Source: Streptomyces candidus (GTDB lineage Bacteria; Actinomycetota; Actinomycetes; Streptomycetales; Streptomycetaceae). From it: a stretch of DNA of 64,000 nucleotides. This document shows positions 41,769-51,258 of the stretch, in pieces. The notes under the pieces are model-generated. The model saw only the letters and a program-made list of their open reading frames with translations, did no database searches and was not told the DNA's origin. Positions within the stretch are counted from its first letter, which is position 1. Every line of letters starts with the position of its first letter. The stretch is from the NCBI RefSeq assembly GCF_014207445.1, contig NZ_JACHEM010000014.1:62001-126000 (forward strand), read 5' to 3'. The translations under genes and the position numbers were made by a program.

Positions 41769-43330
41769 CCGCGCTCAGCCGACGTGATCTGCTCAAGGCG
41801 GCCGGTGCCGCCGGTGCCCTCAACCTCGCCTGGCCCCTGAGCGCGGGCCTCTCGCCCGCCCAGGCGCGCGAAGCAGCCGAAGCGCTCGGGGCGGACTACG
41901 ACCCGGCGCCGTTCACTCTCGGAGTGGCCTCCGGCGATCCGCAGTCCGACAGCGTACTGCTGTGGACCCGGCTCGCCCCCGATCCGCTCGCGGCACAACA
42001 GCCATTGTCGGAAATCGTCGAGGTCGGCTGGGTCGTCGCGCTGGACCCCCAGCTGCGCCAGGTCGTGGCGCGCGGCACGACCACGGCGTCCGCCACGCTG
42101 GGCCACAGCGTGCACGTGCCCGTCTCCGGGCTGCGCCCCGCGACCCGGTACTGGTACGTGTTCACGGCCCTGGGCAAGCAGAGCCGGATCGGCCGTACCC
42201 GGACGGCACCCGTGGGCTCCGTGGCCTCCGTGCGGTTCGCGGCCGCCAACTGCCAGGCCTTCCACGACGGGTTCTACGCGGCCCATCGCGGCATCGCCAG
42301 GGAGAACGTCGACTTCGTCGTGCACCTGGGCGACTACGTGTACGAGCACGGCAAGGTCGGCGGCGTGCCCGCCGATCATGTCCGCGACCACGAGGGCTCG
42401 GCCGCCTTCACGGTTGCCGACTACCGCCGCCGCCACGCCCTGTACAAGGGCGACCGCTCCCTGCGCGACGCGCACGCCGCCCATCCCTGGTTCCTGACCT
42501 GGGACGACCACGAGGTGGTGAACGACTACTCGGGTACGGGGGGCGACGCCCCCTTCGTGCGGCGCCGGGCCGCCGCGTACCAGGCGTGGTACGAGAACAT
42601 GCCGCACCGCGACGCCGGACATGCCGTACTGCCGGACCCCGAGATCCATCGTGTCCGGCGCTGGGGCGATTTGCTCGAACTGACCGTGCTCGACCTGCGC
42701 TCCTACCGCTCGGCGCAGAACCTCAAGGACGGTTCCATTCTGGGAACTGCGCAGAAGTCCTGGCTGAAGAGCACGGTGGACCGGGCACCGGAGGCCTGGC
42801 ACGTGTGGGCCAACTCGATCATGCTGAGCCAACTGCGCGGCAGGCCCGGCGGCTCGTACATGTTCACGGACCAGTGGGACGGCTTCCTCGCCGAGCGCAA
42901 GGAGATCCTGAACCACATCCACACCAGTGGCATGAAGGACTTCGTCGTCATCACCGGTGACTGGCACTCGGCCTTCGTGGACGACATCCGGCCCGACTTC
43001 GACGACGCCTCCTCCCCGGTGATCGGGACGGAGTTCACGGCCCACTCCGTCACCTCCAGCGCCTACTCCGCGGCCTGGAACCAGACCAACGGGCCGATCA
43101 TGGGTGCCGCCAACCCGCACCTGAAGTACTTCGAGGGCAACCGCTACGGATACGACGTGTACGAGGTGACCCCCACGCGTTTCAGCACCCACATGCGTGT
43201 CATAGCCGACCGCCGGGACCCGGTGTCACCGGTGACGACCCTGACCACCTTCCACGTGGACCGCGGACGGCCCGGCTCGTACGAGGACCCGGCGACGAAG
43301 AACTCTCCCGCTCAGTGGCGCCGGGATTAG
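41765..43330 (+). CDS. phoD: PhoD-type alkaline phosphatase, Tat-exported
   Basis: 521 residues. Tat signal: SRRDLLKAAGAAGALNLAWP (twin-Arg RRD) with cleavage near AQA-REAAE. The N-terminal PhoD_N domain (GVASGDPQSDSVLLWTRLAP) is followed by the metallophosphatase core: HLGDYVYEHG, TWDDHEVVNDYSG, VVITGDWHSAFVDD. These carry the Fe/Ca ligands of PhoD. It is a phosphodiesterase/monoesterase releasing phosphate outside the cell, usually under PhoP control; I found no clear PHO box. Co-translated with a lectin-like protein. Confidence 0.95.
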   Translation: MTALSRRDLLKAAGAAGALNLAWPLSAGLSPAQAREAAEALGADYDPAPFTLGVASGDPQSDSVLLWTRLAPDPLAAQQPLSEIVEVGWVVALDPQLRQVVARGTTTASATLGHSVHVPVSGLRPATRYWYVFTALGKQSRIGRTRTAPVGSVASVRFAAANCQAFHDGFYAAHRGIARENVDFVVHLGDYVYEHGKVGGVPADHVRDHEGSAAFTVADYRRRHALYKGDRSLRDAHAAHPWFLTWDDHEVVNDYSGTGGDAPFVRRRAAAYQAWYENMPHRDAGHAVLPDPEIHRVRRWGDLLELTVLDLRSYRSAQNLKDGSILGTAQKSWLKSTVDRAPEAWHVWANSIMLSQLRGRPGGSYMFTDQWDGFLAERKEILNHIHTSGMKDFVVITGDWHSAFVDDIRPDFDDASSPVIGTEFTAHSVTSSAYSAAWNQTNGPIMGAANPHLKYFEGNRYGYDVYEVTPTRFSTHMRVIADRRDPVSPVTTLTTFHVDRGRPGSYEDPATKNSPAQWRRD

Positions 43331-43354
43331 CGCTTCGAGCGGGGCCGGTGCGCG

Positions 43355-43516
43355 CTACCGGCGGGCGTGCCGGGCATGCGGCCGCCGGTGCGCAGCGGTC
43401 CGCGGGGTGAGGAGGACTTCTTCGTAGCGTCCGAGAGCGAGGAGTCCGGCCAGGAGTGCGCCGGGCAGGGCCAGCGCCAGATACGCGAGGGCGGTCGGTG
43501 CCGCCGGGTCCGGCAT
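43355..43516 (-). CDS. 53-residue membrane peptide coupled to an HTH gene
   Basis: Starts at ATG 43516, sharing one base with the HTH gene's stop (TGATG). The product MPDPAAPTALAYLALALPGA has one helix through LLAGLLALGRY and a His/Arg-rich tail (HRRPHARHARR). No known family. Tight coupling to the regulator suggests a functional pair. Confidence 0.65.
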   Translation of the reverse strand: MPDPAAPTALAYLALALPGALLAGLLALGRYEEVLLTPRTAAHRRPHARHARR

Positions 43517-43752
43517 CACGCGTCGGGCCTCCCGGTGTGGGCGGTGCGGGGAAGGACCTCGGCCACGGACAGACCGAGGGCGTCGGCGAGTTCGCGGAGC
43601 TCCTGCTCGGTGGGGTGCACGGGGCCTGCGTCGCCGTCCTGGACAAAGACTCTGATGCGTGGGGTGCGAATACCGGTACGGTCCGCGAGCGCCTGCGTGC
43701 TGAAGTGCCGACGGCGCATAGCTGCTTCCAGAACGTACGCCAGATCTGCCAT
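43516..43752 (-). CDS. XRE-type helix-turn-helix regulator
   Basis: 78 residues from ATG 43752, with AGGAG seven bases upstream. A helix-turn-helix covers FSTQALADRTGIRTPRIRVF, and then ELRELADALGLSVAEVLPRT completes a Cro/C1-like domain. It lacks an effector domain, so it probably works by binding DNA or the adjacent mini-membrane protein. Its start is divergent from the LysE gene, 242 bp apart, so it may control that gene too. Confidence 0.75.
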   Translation of the reverse strand: MADLAYVLEAAMRRRHFSTQALADRTGIRTPRIRVFVQDGDAGPVHPTEQELRELADALGLSVAEVLPRTAHTGRPDA

Positions 43753-43994
43753 CCCCCGCTCCTGCCCCCGTTTCCGGACCCCATTCCTCTGCATGGCGCC
43801 GCGCACCTCTCAGGTGAGCGGGGGCCCGCTCCTGCCCTCGGCCGACTGGGGTGAGGGGGCACGAGTGCACCGAAGGGCAGGGCCGTATCCTGACGCGGGC
43901 GACGCAGGCACTTGCGGTGCGTCGCAGCCGTCCGTCACCGCCGGGCGACGTCCACCGGACGCCGGACATCCGGCGCAGGAAAGGGAGTTGACGC

Positions 43995-44639
43995 GTGATC
44001 AGTTGGACCGCTGTGGGGGGCGTTGCGCTGGTCGAACTGGGCATGGCGCTGACTCCGGGACCGAACATGATCCACCTCGCCTCCCGCGCGATCACCCAGG
44101 GCCGCAGGGCGGGCCTGGTCAGCCTGAGCGGGACCGCCGTGGGATTCCTGTGCTACCTGCTCGCTGCGGCCGCCGGCCTGTCCGCGTTGTTCGCCGCGGT
44201 GCCCCTGGCGTTCACGGTGGTCAAGCTCGCCGGGGCCGCCTACTTGGCCTACTTGGCCTGGGACATGCTCAGGCCCGGAGGCCGCTCCCCCTTCGCTCCG
44301 GCCCAGGACCTCCCTCCCGTCTCCGACACCCGCCTGTTCGCGATGGGGCTCCTGACCAATCTGCTCAACCCCAAGATCGCTCTCATGTATGCCGCCCTTC
44401 TGCCTCAGTTCATGGATCCACAGGCGGGCCCGGCGTGGGCGCAACTGCTGCAACTCGGTGGCGTGCAGATCCTCGTGGGGATCTCCGTGAACGGCCTGAT
44501 CATGCTGAGTGCGGCACGGGTATCGGGGTTCTTGGCCGCCCGGCCGCGCGTGGTGACCGCTCAGCGGTTCGGGGCAGGCGGCTTGCTCGGCGTCTTCGCG
44601 CTGCGCACAGCCCTGTCCCGTACGCCTGTTACCTCCTGA
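43995..44639 (+). CDS. LysE/RhtB family exporter
   Basis: 214 residues from GTG 43995 with AAGGGAG upstream. The family signature VELGMALTPGPNMIHLASRA appears in the first helix, then GLVSLSGTAVGFLCYLLAAA, VVKLAGAAYLAYLAWDMLRP, and LLTNLLNPKIALMYAALLPQ, giving six predicted helices. Such proteins export amino acids or homoserine lactones by proton exchange; the substrate is unknown. Confidence 0.93.
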   Translation: MISWTAVGGVALVELGMALTPGPNMIHLASRAITQGRRAGLVSLSGTAVGFLCYLLAAAAGLSALFAAVPLAFTVVKLAGAAYLAYLAWDMLRPGGRSPFAPAQDLPPVSDTRLFAMGLLTNLLNPKIALMYAALLPQFMDPQAGPAWAQLLQLGGVQILVGISVNGLIMLSAARVSGFLAARPRVVTAQRFGAGGLLGVFALRTALSRTPVTS

Positions 44640-44823
44640 CAGAAGTCCCGGTGGTGCGGCTACGACGTCCCCTCGCCGCCAGGGCGCAGTCCCCGCCGCC
44701 GCGCTCCCGGCGGAACACTGCGCCCGAGGACCGCGAGGTCGGCCGGAGCGGCGCGGCCCGTCGGATCATGGCGTTCCTGGTCCTCAGGGCCCGTTGTCGG
44801 TGCCGCCTGGCAAGATCATGCGT

Positions 44824-47800
44824 ATGACGAGCAGCACCGGAACTCCTGTCCCGCCCCCGGCCGATCACCGCAGCTCCGAGACGTACGCCGACTGGGCGCG
44901 CGCTCAGGGGCCCGGTGTCGAGAGCGATGCCCGGGACGTGCTGGAGCGGGCGGGCAGTGGCCGGCACCGGGCGTGGGGGAAGCCCGGCCGGTTCGTGGAC
45001 GAGGCGGAGCGTCTGGCCCGGGGCCTGCCGGCTGCCCATCTGCCCTGGTTCTGGGACACCATCGGTCATTGGATGCTGGAGACGCACCGGCGCTCCGCCG
45101 TCCGCGCCTACGGGCAGGCACGCGCCGCCGAACGCACCCACGGGCTGCCGGTCGATCCCGGCTGGCGGCGGGCGAATCAGCTGTTGTTCGCCCGGTTCGG
45201 CGCGCTGCCCGGCAGTGAACTCAGCGGGGCGGCGCTCTGGTTGGCCGGTGTCCTGACGCCGGTCGACGCGCACCGCGAGTTCGTCCGCCTGCTGACCGTC
45301 TGGGCGGCGTCACCCGGCGAGCTTCCCGCCGACCTGGCCCGGCGGGTCCGGGACTCCGCCCGTGCGGCCGGGCTCGGCACCGAGGAGGAGGCCCGGGTGC
45401 TGGGTGGCGTGCTGGCCGCGGCCCACGGCAAGGCCGTACCCGACCGGCTGCTCGACGCGGCCGTCGGCCCGCTCTCCGCCCACCCGCCCAGCGACGAGCA
45501 GGCCAACGCCCTGCTCGACCTGTTTCCCGAGTCGAAGAACGACGCGGCGGCCTGGCTGCGGCTGCTCGTCGCGTGCGGTGCCGCCGACGCGGCCGCGGCC
45601 GGGCACATCTCCCCGGAGGGCGGCCTCGGCGAATGGCTGCGCCGGTACGCCGCCGGATACTCCCACCGCCCGTCCGGCGGAGGGCTGACCGGCCAGCCCA
45701 TGCCCGCCGAACTCTTCGACCTGGTGGGCCGGTTCGCTCCGCGGCTGCGCGCGGGCGGCACCCCGGTCCGGCTGCACGAGGACCGCTACCAGTGGCCGCA
45801 TCTGGACGCCGACCTGCTCGATCTCTGCCTCGCCGAGGGCATACCCGTCCACGACCCCGGGGCCGCGGTCCGCCTCGCGTTCTGGGGTGAGCGCTCCCGG
45901 CGCGACCTCACGGCGCTCGCCGCCGACCCGGTGTTCGGCCCCCGGCTGGAAGGGACCGTGCACGCCGGGCTCCGCACCCGTGGCGGCACCGCGATCAGCG
46001 GCACCGCCATCAGCCGGCTCCCGCACAATGCGGGCATTGCCGCCGAGGTGCACGCCCGTGTCGAGAAGCTGCTCGAAGCCCTGCGCGGGGGCGGGCTCGC
46101 CGCCGCCGACGAGGCCGTCGACGAGCTGCACGAGCTCCTCGACCGGCCCACCGCCGTCGCCCTGGACGGCATCGAGGAGGACCTCGACGCACTCGACCTC
46201 ACCGGCCCGCTGGCCCGCGCCCTGCGAGCCGGGCTCCCCGAGGAGCTGGGCTGGCCCGCCCTGGACGAGGCTCTCGCCACGTTCCGCCCCGACGAAGCCG
46301 TGCACGTCACCTGCACCTGGCCGGTGCTCACCGTGTACGGGGAGTCCCGCGCCTGTGCCGTCGACCACGCCGGGCTGCGCGCGGAGCACACCCTGGAGCT
46401 GCCCGAGTGCTCGCTCGGCCACACCGTGCACTGGGTCGGCGGCCAGTTCCTCGTCGCCTGGAACGAGGTGCACCAGGAGAATCCCTCCCCCACCGCCTAC
46501 TGGTCCGACCGCCCCGGCGAGAGGTTCACCCCGGAAGAGACGTACGGGCTGCGCCCCTACGGCGGCAGCATCCAGGGCGGCCTCGGCTACCAGTTCGAAA
46601 CCCCGGACTGCAGCGGCCGGTTCGACGGCGAGCGCGTCCTGCGCGCGGGTGGCCGTGAGGGCATCGGCGCCCGCGACTACCAGATGAGCGACGGCCACGC
46701 CTTCTGGAGCACCGCGGTGTTCAGCGAGCGCCGCGACGGCTGGACCCGCATCGACCCGGCCACGGGTGTTCCCACCGCCGACCGCACCCTGCCCGCCTTC
46801 CACGACCCCGACCGGTCCCCGCCCGGCACCAAGCCCTTCGCCGACCACCGGATCCTCGCCGCACTGCCGCCCGGCGCCCCGCCCTCCCCGCTCGGCCGGA
46901 AGGGCAACCTCACCGGCTGCCGGGTCGACCACCGCACCCCGTACGCAGGTCCCTCGCCCCGCGAGTTCGTGCTGGAGTCCATCGACGGCCGTACCGCCTC
47001 CTACCGCAGCCGCAACTGGGGCCGACGCCCTTGGGGAATCCTTGCCCTGCCGCTCGGCGGTGAGGACGCCGTCCTGGCCGGTGAAACCACCATCCGCTGC
47101 CACTCCGCTGCCGACAACTCGCTGCTCTGGCAGGTCCAGGGCTTCCCCGACGGCCGCGGCAGGACCCGCAGCCGTGACACTCTGGGCGAGCCGGCCGGGC
47201 CGGTTCCGCCGCCCGCCTTCTGGCACTTCCTCGCCCCGCGCGACGAGCCCTCGTCCCGTGTCCTGAGGACGGTCACGGACACCGCGGTGCGCGAGCTGCT
47301 GCACCAGGGCGACGGGAGCGCCCTGCCCGGAGTGACCGACCCGCGGGTCCAGGAAGGGGTCGACCGCGCCGTCCGGCTCGCCGCCGACGTACTGCACCGC
47401 CGCCGGGAGCTGTCCCGCCGGGTCGCCGTCATGCGGGCCGGGCCGGTCGTCGACCTGCCCGACCCGGCGCCGGACAACCGGCTCGTCCCTGCCCTCCACG
47501 GCCTGCTGCCCCCGCTGCACGCCTACGAGGAACAGCAGCCGCGGTCACAGCCCGCCCTCCTCACCTCGGTCGCCGCCGACGGCCGGTACCTCCGCGGCGA
47601 GATCGACGACGAGGTGCGGGTGCTCGCCCTGCCCGCGCCGCCCTCCGACTGGGCGGTGCTGACCGGCCGGATCGATGCGGTGGCCTGGCGGACCGTCGTC
47701 GCGGCCACCCCCGACGAACAGCGGCAGGCGCTCACGGCACTGCTGGGGGTATGGAGCCGGCAGCCGTTCGCGGAGGCCGGCAGCTCCTGGCGGACCGGCC

Positions 47801-48942
47801 GGGCCCCTGAGCAGCGCATCGCCGCACTGCGCGCGGACGGTTTCGCCGTAGCCTCCGGGCCGGAGCGCGGCGGCCTCGCCCCCTTCCTCCAGCGAGCAGC
47901 CGATCCGGTGCCCGACGACGCCGAGAAGTGCACCACGCACACCGTCGCCGCCGACGACACCGACCGGCTCCCCCGTCTACTGGCCCTGCTCGCCGAACAG
48001 GGCCCGTTGCCGGTGCCCGAGGTGGCCGTGGACCTCTTCCGCTGGCGTACCGGGGTGCCGCGCCCGATCGCCGCGCTGGTCCTCGACGGATTCGCCGGCA
48101 GCGACGACTACGGTGCGCATCGCAAGCTGGTCCGCTCCAAGCCGTACAGGGCGGACCGGTCCACCCCCCGCGCGTACGACGAGTTCCGGCGGCGGCTCGG
48201 TCCGGCGGGCCGGCGTACCGTGCTCGCCGCGGCTCTGCCCGGCGACCCGGCGGAGCTGTGGGCCCCCGGTGGGACGACCGCGGCCGCGGACCGCATGGCC
48301 GTCGCCTGGGACCGGTTGCTCGGCAGCGCCCCGTACACCGATGACGGCAGCCATGCCGCTGCCCTCGCCGCGGACCACGGGCTCCCGGACACCTGGGCCT
48401 CCGCCCTGCTCACCGGCCGACTGGAGGAGCCCCTGGGGGACGGGGCCATGCGGGCCGCCGCCACCGCCGCCGCCTGGGCGCTCGCCGAGCGCCCGGTCGC
48501 AGACCCCGCCGCGCAGGGCGCCCGCGTCCTGCTCGGCCGCCTCACGGACCTGCCCGCCGATCTGCTCGCCGGCCTGCGCAGGCTGGCGGACCGGTCCGCC
48601 ACCACCCCCGTTCCGCCGGGCCAGTACGAGGCCAACCCGTTGTTCGCCGTGCCGGACCTGGTGGACGAGGTGGCGTCGGCGTTCGGTGTCAGCCGTGACG
48701 CGGCCGCCCTCCACCTCCAGCTGCACGCCTTCGACCGCCCTGCCGACCGCACCGTCCGCCGCTGGAACTCCTGGTCCCTCGACCACCACCGCGCCGTGCG
48801 CAGGGAGTTGACCGCTGCGAAGGCACCGCGCCCCGCACCCGCCGCCGCGGCACAGGCCCCCGCCGCGGTCCCGGCGCCCGCGCACGAGCGGTTCGCCCGC
48901 GCCTGGGCGGAGGGCGCGGCACGGCCGGGGACGAAGGCATGA
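44824..48942 (+). CDS. Very large conserved hypothetical protein (1372 residues)
   Basis: Start ATG 44824 or the in-frame ATG 44818; neither has a strong ribosome site. No signal peptide. Residues 60-500 are helical and Ala/Leu-rich (LPWFWDTIGHWMLETHRRSA and similar), suggesting HEAT/TPR-like repeats. Residues 510-800 are strand-rich with W/Y-G patterns (HTVHWVGGQFLVAWNEVHQE, YGLRPYGGSIQGGLGYQFET), resembling a WD/beta-propeller. The C-terminal third is again helical. It ends with a Pro/Ala-rich tail. I cannot name a family; a scaffold or assembly role is only inference. Confidence 0.75.
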   Translation: MTSSTGTPVPPPADHRSSETYADWARAQGPGVESDARDVLERAGSGRHRAWGKPGRFVDEAERLARGLPAAHLPWFWDTIGHWMLETHRRSAVRAYGQARAAERTHGLPVDPGWRRANQLLFARFGALPGSELSGAALWLAGVLTPVDAHREFVRLLTVWAASPGELPADLARRVRDSARAAGLGTEEEARVLGGVLAAAHGKAVPDRLLDAAVGPLSAHPPSDEQANALLDLFPESKNDAAAWLRLLVACGAADAAAAGHISPEGGLGEWLRRYAAGYSHRPSGGGLTGQPMPAELFDLVGRFAPRLRAGGTPVRLHEDRYQWPHLDADLLDLCLAEGIPVHDPGAAVRLAFWGERSRRDLTALAADPVFGPRLEGTVHAGLRTRGGTAISGTAISRLPHNAGIAAEVHARVEKLLEALRGGGLAAADEAVDELHELLDRPTAVALDGIEEDLDALDLTGPLARALRAGLPEELGWPALDEALATFRPDEAVHVTCTWPVLTVYGESRACAVDHAGLRAEHTLELPECSLGHTVHWVGGQFLVAWNEVHQENPSPTAYWSDRPGERFTPEETYGLRPYGGSIQGGLGYQFETPDCSGRFDGERVLRAGGREGIGARDYQMSDGHAFWSTAVFSERRDGWTRIDPATGVPTADRTLPAFHDPDRSPPGTKPFADHRILAALPPGAPPSPLGRKGNLTGCRVDHRTPYAGPSPREFVLESIDGRTASYRSRNWGRRPWGILALPLGGEDAVLAGETTIRCHSAADNSLLWQVQGFPDGRGRTRSRDTLGEPAGPVPPPAFWHFLAPRDEPSSRVLRTVTDTAVRELLHQGDGSALPGVTDPRVQEGVDRAVRLAADVLHRRRELSRRVAVMRAGPVVDLPDPAPDNRLVPALHGLLPPLHAYEEQQPRSQPALLTSVAADGRYLRGEIDDEVRVLALPAPPSDWAVLTGRIDAVAWRTVVAATPDEQRQALTALLGVWSRQPFAEAGSSWRTGRAPEQRIAALRADGFAVASGPERGGLAPFLQRAADPVPDDAEKCTTHTVAADDTDRLPRLLALLAEQGPLPVPEVAVDLFRWRTGVPRPIAALVLDGFAGSDDYGAHRKLVRSKPYRADRSTPRAYDEFRRRLGPAGRRTVLAAALPGDPAELWAPGGTTAAADRMAVAWDRLLGSAPYTDDGSHAAALAADHGLPDTWASALLTGRLEEPLGDGAMRAAATAAAWALAERPVADPAAQGARVLLGRLTDLPADLLAGLRRLADRSATTPVPPGQYEANPLFAVPDLVDEVASAFGVSRDAAALHLQLHAFDRPADRTVRRWNSWSLDHHRAVRRELTAAKAPRPAPAAAAQAPAAVPAPAHERFARAWAEGAARPGTKA

Positions 48943-49032
48943 CGCTGCTGGTGTGCGGCTCTCGCGAACGCGACTTGCGCGCACGCACAGGACTTGGGCC
49001 GCGTGGTGTCGTGGGCGTGGGTAGCGGCGCTC

Positions 49033-49061
49033 GGGACGGCTGCCCGGCCGGCGGCCGTCCC
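49033..49061. terminator. Hairpin between converging genes
   Basis: GGGACGGC (49033-49040) pairs with GCCGTCCC (49054-49061) around a 13-nt GC-rich loop. It lies between the stops of the 1372-residue gene and the methyltransferase gene, so it can serve both. Confidence 0.65.
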
Positions 49062-49112
49062 GCGGGAGCGCGCGGTGCGTGCGGGGCGGCGGCGCTGCGA
49101 GCGGTAGCGCCC

Positions 49113-49793
49113 TCAGCGCAGTCGGCGCGCCCGCAGCACCAGGTCGTGGGTATGGTGCGCGCCGGCGCCGCCCTCGGGCGCCACGCGTGGCCGCTCTTCG
49201 TTCACCTCCACCTTCCAGCCGTCGGTGAGCAGCGCGGTGACCATCGAGGGCCAGACGTAGTCGGCCGGGTCGAACTCGCTGTCGTGCGTCTGCTGGGTGT
49301 CCATCCCCGCGTGGTGTACGAGCAGCAGCACGCCGCCCGGTGCGACGGCCGCGAGCAGCGCTCGTTCGGCTGCGGCGTCCGGGGTGCGCAGCAGGGCCGG
49401 GTACTGGGCGGAGACCAAGTCGAAGGAGGCCGGCGGGAGCACCGCTTCCGTCAGCGCGGCGTGCACCCAGCGAACGGCGACGCCGGCGTCCCGCGCATGC
49501 CCGGCCGCCCGCCCCAGCGCCACGCCCGAGACTTCGAGCGCGGTTACGTCCCACCCGGCGCGCGCGAGCCAGACGGCGTCCGCGCCCTCGCCGCAGCCGA
49601 CGTCGAGGACCCGTCCGGGTACGAGCCCGTCGACCTCGGCCACGAGCGCGCCGTTGGGCCGGCCACTCCACAGTTGTTGTCGGTCGGCATACCGGTTGTC
49701 CCACTCCTCCCGCACCGCGGGGTCTCCGACGTATCCGTCGGCGGGCAAGGGGGCGTCGGCCGCGGGCGATCCCGCTGCGATGTTGTCGGTCAT
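49113..49793 (-). CDS. SAM-dependent methyltransferase (class I)
   Basis: 226 residues from ATG 49793. Rossmann SAM motif I is VLDVGCGEGADAVWLARAGW, followed by DVTALEVSGVALGRAAGH and a motif-IV region SFDLVSAQYPALL. WDNRYADRQQLWSGRPN is the N-terminal signature of the tellurite-resistance TehB/thiopurine-like group, often annotated as methyltransferase type 11/12. Substrate unknown. The nearby GNAT gene is about 490 bp upstream. Confidence 0.9.
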   Translation of the reverse strand: MTDNIAAGSPAADAPLPADGYVGDPAVREEWDNRYADRQQLWSGRPNGALVAEVDGLVPGRVLDVGCGEGADAVWLARAGWDVTALEVSGVALGRAAGHARDAGVAVRWVHAALTEAVLPPASFDLVSAQYPALLRTPDAAAERALLAAVAPGGVLLLVHHAGMDTQQTHDSEFDPADYVWPSMVTALLTDGWKVEVNEERPRVAPEGGAGAHHTHDLVLRARRLR

Positions 49794-50282
49794 GCACCCA
49801 CCGTCGCCCGTCGTGGCCCGGTCCCGCCACTCCCGTTGCCACTCCGGCAAAACGGCGCCTCGAAGGCGGGCAGCAGTCGGCGCGGTAGCTGGACCCCGCC
49901 GAAGCAGGCCGGCCGCAGGCTGCGCCACCTGTGCCGTCCAATTCCGGTGACACACACCGCCGTTGCTCGGTCTTTCGATGGCAACCCGAGCAGGGTTCGA
50001 CGGCACGCGACGTCAGAGGTCACGGGCGCATCGAAAGCGGCCCTCACGAGTGGTGGGTGACTTGAGCCTGCTGCAACCAGCTCAAGGTCGTTGGCTGGGG
50101 TCCTGCCCCGTACTCGGGGTTGGAGCCCATCGTTCGAGCAGGCATGGAAGTGGCTTCGACGGCCGGAACCCCGTCCGCGCGGCGAAGGTGGTGTCGATTC
50201 CCGTCCGACCGACATCGCGCCGGAGATCACGGTCTTGCCGGGTAAGGCCCCGGTCACGCGGAAACCGGCAGACGGTCGTGGC
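49794..50282. other. Intergenic, no gene seen
   Basis: About 490 bp between two minus-strand genes. Includes TTCGA-containing motifs but no foldable tRNA and no recognisable protein on either strand. Confidence 0.35.
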
Positions 50283-51158
50283 CTACTCGGCAGGCTCGGC
50301 GATCAGGGCGGTCGCCACACGTCGGAAGCCCAGACGGGCGTAGATCCGGGCGACATCATCGTCGCCTGCCGACAAGAAGACAGTTTCCACTCCTCGCGCT
50401 CGGGCGTCGGCCACCAGCGCCTTGGTGACGGCGATCCCAAGTCCGCGACGGCGCGAGGCGGGCAGCGTTCCGACACCGACGATCTCGCTGACCGATCCGA
50501 CCGGCTGGTGCTGGCCGGCGCACAGCACCGTCCCGCTGCTTTCCACTGCTGCGGCGATGGACGTCAGACCCGCTTCGATCCGCGCCACCGCACGTTCCAC
50601 CGACCCGTCGCGAGCCAGGCCGCGCACGGCTTCGGCGAGCTCGGTGACTCCCGCCGAGCCGATACCGGTCCCGGGCTCCGCGAAAGCAAGATGGGGTACG
50701 GCCAGCGCGCTCGCCAGCGCCGGATCGTCCGGACCCAGGGTCCGCACCCGCAATCCGCCGGGCAACTCGTGCGCAGCGGGGACCGGGGCGCTCGGGTCGA
50801 GCACCATCAAGGGGTGCTCGTGCACCTCAAGCCCCGAGTCCTCGATCGCGGCCCGTAGCGCGGGCGTGGTCTCGGCGATCCACTCGAAACTCTCCGGAAT
50901 CCCGAGTTCGCGCTGCCGGGCACGGACCCGGGCCACGTCGGCGGCGCTCACCCCGCCGGAGCGTCCCCGAGCCGGACGTGCGTAGAACGGCCATCCCTCG
51001 CCCTCCCGCACGAACAGAGTCAGCGGTCCGAAGTCCTCGACCCGGGCGCTCGGACGCGGCACCGCGTCGTAGTACCCCTCAAGCCGGTCCAGCAGTACGC
51101 GCTCGGAGCGATCAGCAAGATCCACAGAAGTCACGCGGGCATCCAAACACCAGGTCAT
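50283..51158 (-). CDS. GNAT family N-acetyltransferase
   Basis: 291 residues. The C-terminal half is a GNAT domain with the acetyl-CoA loop VGTLPASRRRGLGIAVTKAL (R/Q-x-x-G-x-G/A) and FLSAGDDDVARIYARLGFRR. The N-terminal half (DLADRSERVLLDRLEGYYDA, RPARGRSGGVSAADVARVRA) is a second, degenerate GNAT-like domain as in double-domain GNATs. Start 51158 (ATG) or the in-frame GTG at 51134. Substrate unknown. Confidence 0.87.
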   Translation of the reverse strand: MTWCLDARVTSVDLADRSERVLLDRLEGYYDAVPRPSARVEDFGPLTLFVREGEGWPFYARPARGRSGGVSAADVARVRARQRELGIPESFEWIAETTPALRAAIEDSGLEVHEHPLMVLDPSAPVPAAHELPGGLRVRTLGPDDPALASALAVPHLAFAEPGTGIGSAGVTELAEAVRGLARDGSVERAVARIEAGLTSIAAAVESSGTVLCAGQHQPVGSVSEIVGVGTLPASRRRGLGIAVTKALVADARARGVETVFLSAGDDDVARIYARLGFRRVATALIAEPAE

Positions 51159-51258
51159 CGGTCACCGCCACCGCATTGCGACTCGCCCACGGTCACCTTC
51201 TGCGCGGACGTGCACGGGGCTGACCGCCCTTCGCTTCCAGCAGGGCCGAACCGCCCGG

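Noticed and set aside
41705..43192. Minus-strand frame opposite PhoD
   Set aside because: Shadow of PhoD; no protein-family features.
45310..47520. Minus-strand frame inside the 1372-residue gene
   Set aside because: Antisense to a frame with far better codon use; no motifs.
49960..50230. TTCGA-containing stretch considered as a tRNA
   Set aside because: No acceptor, D or anticodon stem could be folded around it.
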